Source: Desulfobacteraceae bacterium
GTDB taxonomy: Bacteria > Desulfobacterota > Syntrophobacteria > BM002
Assembly (NCBI GenBank): GCA_002899795.1
Contig: PPDG01000223.1
Span: 1 to 8,691 of the forward strand
Length of the DNA: 8,691 nucleotides
Direction: 5' to 3'
Numbering within the stretch: the stretch's first letter is position 1; each line of letters opens with the position of its first letter. The position numbers and the translations under genes are program-made. The notes beneath the pieces are model-generated. The model did not search any database, was not told where the DNA came from, and worked only from the letters and a program-made list of their open reading frames with translations. Below, piece after piece: positions 5,587 to 8,691 of this stretch.

Positions 5587-7098
5587 CTATTTTTTCTTTA
5601 GTTTTTCTTCTATAGATGTTTCGCTGTTCACAGCGAGCATCATCCTCAACCAGTCATATATTTCCTGTATGTTTTTCGCCATATACCAGCGGCCATTGTC
5701 GAATACACCGTAGTCGGTACCAAGCATGGCTGACGACATCCGGGTCGAGTTGGCAAAAAACAACCAGTGCTCCATCCATTTCTTTTCGATGGCCTCATTA
5801 AAGATCGAGTCATTCTGAGCCAACCCCTTGGCCGCTCCCGTTTCCCAAGCCTTGAGCATCAACTCGGTGGCGGTCACAGTCATCTCATTGGTGGTTCTAA
5901 TGTTATTTTCAAATCGGGCCCAGTGCCCATCCACCCATTGCTGACTATGGCAACTGAGACAAACTTTCTGCAAAATCTTACGCCGCTTTTGTTGTTCGTT
6001 GTTATCGATCAAGTATGTGGAGGCGGGCTCCCCATTGAGATCAGTGGGAAGAGGAAGACCGGCTTTGCTCTTGATCACACTGGTGTCAGGAGATTTGGGG
6101 TGGGCATGGGCATAAATCAGACCAAAAATCCTCCAGGGAAGGCGATTGTTCATTTGATGAGTCCTCTCCGCTACGATATCGCCCTCTGGAGTGACAACCA
6201 GGCTGACATGGCAGGTGGCACAGGTAGGTGCAGTGAAATCTTCGCCCACTGTCCAGGGAACTTCCTCGAAATTCCACTTTTTGCCGATGGATGAATAGAT
6301 ATTTCCGTGTTTGCTGACCTGATATATCTTATATATGGGAACATCCGGGCCCTTATGGCACTGGGAACAAGTATGAGGTTTTCTGGCCATTTCAATGGAG
6401 AATCTATGCCCGGTGTGACATGATGAGCATGAACCCTTGCTGCCATCGGGGTTTATACGACCCACACCCACATTGGGCCACCCACTGAGAACGGGAAATT
6501 CCATCTCTCCCATAGCTGTCTCTCGGGAGTCGAAGCCTTTCACCTCGACTCTGGTACCATGACAGGAAAGACAGGAATCCTCATTTGTCTCTGGGCTTGC
6601 AGGCTTAATACTTATGTGGCCGTCATCGAAAAACTGCACCCCGTTGAGCGTCTGCACCAGATCCTGGTAAAGAGAGTTATTCAGCAGGTTCCCATAAGCA
6701 TGGGACATGAGATTTTGACCATATTGTTTCTCTTCAACTGGATGGCAGGTGGCACAGTCCTCAGGGGTGACAACAATATGCACCTGATAGCCGTTGTGTT
6801 CGAAGGTGTCGCTGTGTTTTTCCGGGTTCAGGGTGTGACACTCAGCACAGCCGACTACACTTTGCACCAGGTCACTTGGAACCCACTTCGCGGAGACCCT
6901 TCTTTCCAGCTCCGGCTTTTTCAGAGATTCAAGCGGACTCACTCTGGCATGGCGGCTACTTTGCCAACCAGCAACCATCCCTGGCGCTATACTCACATGG
7001 CAGTCTAGACATTCAGAACTGGCATCGCTCAATTCCGCCGTCTTAACTTGTGAAGGCAAAAACAAAATTAGCAAGGCCACAAGAGGTAAGAGTCGCAT
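5587..7098 (-). CDS. Periplasmic octaheme cytochrome c, hydroxylamine oxidoreductase-like
   Basis: A 503-residue exported cytochrome. The signal peptide is MRLLPLVALLILFLPSQVKTA, probably cleaved after A21. Eight C-x-x-C-H haem sites begin at C30, C84, C115, C176, C224, C244, C293 and C380, the count and spread expected of the octaheme HAO family. Other family-like segments are M-S-H-A-Y-G (H133), K-P-H-T-C-S-Q-C-H (H242), S-K-H-G-N-I-Y (H264), R-T-H-Q-M-N-N-R-L-P-W (H314) and A-H-A-H-P (H331, H333), whose histidines are candidate distal haem ligands. The C-terminal 110 residues are helical and haem-free. Members oxidise hydroxylamine or hydrazine, or in non-nitrifiers reduce nitrite or hydroxylamine; the direction here is unknown. 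ATG at 7134 in the same frame would add twelve residues ahead of the signal peptide; GGGAGAAGGGA at 7102-7112 favours ATG 7098. dfx follows closely. Confidence 0.88.
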   Translation of the reverse strand: MRLLPLVALLILFLPSQVKTAELSDASSECLDCHVSIAPGMVAGWQSSRHARVSPLESLKKPELERRVSAKWVPSDLVQSVVGCAECHTLNPEKHSDTFEHNGYQVHIVVTPEDCATCHPVEEKQYGQNLMSHAYGNLLNNSLYQDLVQTLNGVQFFDDGHISIKPASPETNEDSCLSCHGTRVEVKGFDSRETAMGEMEFPVLSGWPNVGVGRINPDGSKGSCSSCHTGHRFSIEMARKPHTCSQCHKGPDVPIYKIYQVSKHGNIYSSIGKKWNFEEVPWTVGEDFTAPTCATCHVSLVVTPEGDIVAERTHQMNNRLPWRIFGLIYAHAHPKSPDTSVIKSKAGLPLPTDLNGEPASTYLIDNNEQQKRRKILQKVCLSCHSQQWVDGHWARFENNIRTTNEMTVTATELMLKAWETGAAKGLAQNDSIFNEAIEKKWMEHWLFFANSTRMSSAMLGTDYGVFDNGRWYMAKNIQEIYDWLRMMLAVNSETSIEEKLKKK

Positions 7099-7101
7099 GA
7101 T

Positions 7102-7112
7102 TCCCTTCTCCC
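7102..7112 (-). promoter_or_regulatory. Ribosome binding site favouring the cytochrome start at 7098
   Basis: Minus-strand GGGAGAAGGGA ends 3 nt before ATG 7098, and its GGAG core sits at about the normal distance. The alternative ATG at 7134 lies inside repeat sequence and has no comparable site. Confidence 0.6.
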
Positions 7113-7127
7113 TAGTATTATGGGCTT

Positions 7128-7192
7128 TCAGCATTCAGCGGTCAGTTTAATATGTTGTATTTACATGTATTTTGCTGATGGCTGAGTGCTGA
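7128..7192. repeat. Inverted repeat upstream of the octaheme cytochrome
   Basis: TCAGCATTCAGCGGTCAG at 7128-7145 pairs with 7175-7192, matching at 15 of 18 positions, around a 29-nt AT-rich loop. The word GCTGAATGCTGA is reminiscent of another dispersed repeat type. It lies 30 bp upstream of the cytochrome start codon, where an operator would be plausible, but its repeat-like wording makes a dispersed element more likely. Confidence 0.55.
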
Positions 7193-7270
7193 GGTTTTGG
7201 AATAATGAGGTTTTAGAGAATATAGATGGAGTGATGGAAGTAATAAGGGAGAACTGCTTGAAGTGAATGT

Positions 7271-7372
7271 TCACCCCCACCCTTACCCTCCCCCGTCAAG
7301 GGGGAGGGAAGTGGTTGTTATCACTAATATTTCCCCTCCCCTGGCGGGAGGGGATAAAGGGGAGGGGGAGTG
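7271..7372. repeat. C/G-rich palindromic dispersed repeat with two inner hairpins
   Basis: The divergent spacer 7099-7435 has no gene. Its centre is a 102-bp element with outer arms starting TCACCCCCACCCTTACCC (7271-7288) and ending GGGATAAAGGGGAGGGGGAG (7351-7370). Two exact hairpins lie inside: CCCTCCCCC (7286-7294) with GGGGGAGGG (7300-7308), and CCCCTCCC (7333-7340) with GGGAGGGG (7346-7353). Read in frame, it gives the peptides PTLTLPRQGGG and PLPWREGIKGRG, which are familiar from spurious database proteins made from this repeat. It is thus a mobile hairpin rather than coding DNA. The stretch 7193-7266 shows nothing I can identify. Confidence 0.85.
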
Positions 7373-7435
7373 ATTTGTGGGGTTTCTGGACGAACATTAC
7401 AGGATCTTCCTCGATAATGGCACAGAGTTCGCATT

Positions 7436-7921
7436 ATGAAAAGAATTGTTGACACCATAGCCAATGACAGGGGGTCGGCTCTCGTGGTCGCCTTGCTCGT
7501 ATTGGTGTTGCTTACTCTGATGGGCATTTCAGCCACCACCACCAGCACCATCGAGGTGCAGATGGCCGGCAATGAGAAATTTCACGACATGGCCTTCTAT
7601 GCCGCGGAGAGTGGCTGGCAGACGTCGCTGAATTGGCTGGATCGCCAGTACCCGGGAGTTACCCAGAATCTTGGCTGGGACTGGGATGAGGAGAACTTCG
7701 TAGTGGACAACTACAACACTCCAGACCCCATCGTACTGGCAGAAGATAACGATACCGAATATTCGGTAAAGATAGAGTTTGTGGGCACAAGGGCTGTGCC
7801 AGGATATGGTACGAATTTTCGTAGATTCAACTACAGGGTGAATTCAGTAGGGATTGGACCCGGCAACGCTCGTTCAGAAGTGAGCGTGGTTGCCGGCAAG
7901 ATCTTTGATACGGAAGGCTGA
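7436..7921 (+). CDS. pilX: Type IV pilus minor pilin, PilX-like
   Basis: A 161-residue pilin-like protein beginning MKRIVDTIANDRGSALVVAL. The short basic leader, N-D-R-G-S at 10-14 and a long hydrophobic helix (about 14-34) followed by T-S-T-I-E-V-Q-M-A-G-N-E-K and A-F-Y-A-A-E-S-G-W match the PilX N-terminal domain. Cleavage after G13 is the likely prepilin peptidase site. The glutamate at mature position 5 of major pilins is absent, as in other PilX proteins. The C-terminal part (about 55-161) is a variable head domain with no recognisable motif. PilX proteins prime or decorate the pilus together with PilY1, in the inner membrane and at the tip. There is no strong ribosome binding site before this ATG. 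The PilY1-like gene begins 4 bp after its stop, so the two should be translationally coupled. Confidence 0.85.
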   Translation: MKRIVDTIANDRGSALVVALLVLVLLTLMGISATTTSTIEVQMAGNEKFHDMAFYAAESGWQTSLNWLDRQYPGVTQNLGWDWDEENFVVDNYNTPDPIVLAEDNDTEYSVKIEFVGTRAVPGYGTNFRRFNYRVNSVGIGPGNARSEVSVVAGKIFDTEG

Positions 7922-7925
7922 TAGC

Positions 7926-8691
7926 ATGAATTTAGTCAAAAGCAAATACTTGATATTTTTCATTTTACTGGGCTTCTCCCTGATAATGGCTGGATTTGGC
8001 TTGGAGCAAGCAGGTGCGCAAGCATTGGATAACTGCCCTTATCCGCCATTTTCTTCCACAGAGACTGGTAAACCAAATATTCTCATCATCCTGGACCACT
8101 CCGGTTCCATGGGTAACTATGCCGGCTCTCGCTGGGTCACTGCTCAAACGGTGGTAAAAGATATCATTGATGATTTTCCCAATGTGCGCTTTGGTCTGAT
8201 GAGGATGGACGGCGCCAACACATGGGGCAATGACAACATAAGCATTGAGAGTCCTTACATCAGACAGGGCGGCAAGCTCTTGAAAGCCGTTGGCACCCCG
8301 GGGGATGAAATAAAAGCGTATATCGACAACTGGGGAGATGAGAGTAACAACCCCCAGACCTGGACCACGTTGGCTGAGACCCTGGCGGCGGCCGGCCAGT
8401 ACTTTGCCACGGTGGCGGTGGGGGGCTCCCACACTGGCAGCAATGATTCCTCGGTTCTCAGTGACAGCAATGCTGATTTTGTCACCGATGGGATTCAGGT
8501 TGGCGATGTCATTTTCAACACCACGGATGGCTCCTACGGCAAGGTAACCGGGGCCAGCGCAACTACCATAACCGCCACTTTGACCGGCGGCAGCGACAAC
8601 GATTGGGACACCGACGATACTTATACCACCCCGAAAAAAGCCGGGAAAGGTCCCGCGGGCTTTGGAGCTTACTATAAACCCTACCACCCGG
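7926..8691 (+). CDS. pilY1: PilY1-like pilus tip protein with vWA domain (N-terminus, incomplete)
   Basis: This reading frame is open from ATG 7926 to the window end (255 codons), so the 3' part is missing. A signal peptide covers about 1-33 (LIFFILLGFSLIMAGFGLEQ, ending near A-Q-A). A von Willebrand A domain starts at about 50: K-P-N-I-L-I-I-L-D-H-S-G-S-M contains the metal-site motif D57-x-S59-x-S61, and T147 or T148 in T-W-T-T-L-A-E-T-L is the likely third metal ligand. Residues 167-235 look like an inserted beta-rich segment (see findings). PilY1 proteins are large calcium-binding, often mechanosensitive adhesins at the pilus tip; the usual C-terminal beta-propeller would lie outside the window. 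GGAAGG just before the pilX stop is the probable ribosome binding site, so translation is coupled to pilX. Other vWA surface proteins are possible, but PilX next door argues for PilY1. Confidence 0.85.
   Translation, partial: MNLVKSKYLIFFILLGFSLIMAGFGLEQAGAQALDNCPYPPFSSTETGKPNILIILDHSGSMGNYAGSRWVTAQTVVKDIIDDFPNVRFGLMRMDGANTWGNDNISIESPYIRQGGKLLKAVGTPGDEIKAYIDNWGDESNNPQTWTTLAETLAAAGQYFATVAVGGSHTGSNDSSVLSDSNADFVTDGIQVGDVIFNTTDGSYGKVTGASATTITATLTGGSDNDWDTDDTYTTPKKAGKGPAGFGAYYKPYHP

Noticed and set aside
7418..7434. Near-perfect sigma-54 promoter wording, TGGCAC-N5-TCGCAT, just upstream of pilX
   Set aside because: The -24/-12 spacing fits with one mismatch (TCGC for TTGC), and pilin genes often use sigma-54. 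However, transcription would then start near 7444, inside the pilX reading frame and after its ATG, and no alternative start keeps the leader peptide.
7267..7452. 61-codon open frame over the C/G-rich repeat
   Set aside because: Its peptide PTLTLPRQGGG is the familiar artefact of translating this dispersed repeat, and its end overlaps pilX in another frame.
7965..8687. 240-codon minus-strand open frame opposite the PilY1-like gene
   Set aside because: The plus strand is open throughout, with a signal peptide and vWA metal motif; the minus-strand product shows no recognisable domain and is a GC-driven shadow.

Overview
The window reads as a stretch of chromosome from a strictly anaerobic or microaerophobic bacterium, most probably a sulfate-reducer-like or syntrophic Desulfobacterota (Deltaproteobacteria) member, quite possibly from an environmental assembly. 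The reasons are a class I desulfoferrodoxin, a flavodiiron protein with a rubredoxin-like partner, a ferredoxin-dependent 2-oxoacid oxidoreductase, a multiheme periplasmic cytochrome, and several palindromic dispersed repeats of kinds I recall from such genomes. The taxonomic call is inference from gene content; no marker gene is present.

Bases 1-7098 are transcribed leftwards (minus strand). In transcription order they hold: an octaheme, hydroxylamine-oxidoreductase-like cytochrome c with a signal peptide (7098-5587); superoxide reductase (5568-5194), 18 bp behind it and followed by a hairpin; the fused gamma-alpha subunit of a 2-oxoacid:ferredoxin oxidoreductase (5035-3353); its beta subunit (3052-2201), separated from it by a 300-bp repeat-filled gap; a small protein of unknown function (2109-1915); an A-type flavodiiron protein (1815-604); a 53-residue rubredoxin-like protein with seven cysteines (553-392); and the beginning of a flavodoxin-fold NADPH-dependent FMN reductase-like protein that leaves the window at base 1.

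Bases 7436-8691 run rightwards: a PilX-type minor pilin, then 4 bp later the N-terminus of a PilY1-like protein with a von Willebrand A domain. This second gene is open to the window end. The 337-bp divergent spacer between the two gene blocks (7099-7435) is mostly repeat material.

Functionally, the left block combines periplasmic redox chemistry on a small nitrogen compound (octaheme cytochrome), superoxide removal (desulfoferrodoxin), O2 or NO reduction (flavodiiron protein plus rubredoxin-like electron carrier) and a source of low-potential electrons (2-oxoacid oxidoreductase making reduced ferredoxin). That suggests an oxidative or nitrosative stress and electron-disposal neighbourhood. 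The right block starts a type IV pilus minor-pilin and tip-adhesin operon. Every gap over about 280 bp contains at least one palindromic dispersed repeat. The points most worth following up are the tight cytochrome-superoxide reductase pair, the seven-cysteine rubredoxin-like protein, the beta subunit's missing cluster cysteine, and the apparent beta-rich insertion in the PilY1-like vWA domain.
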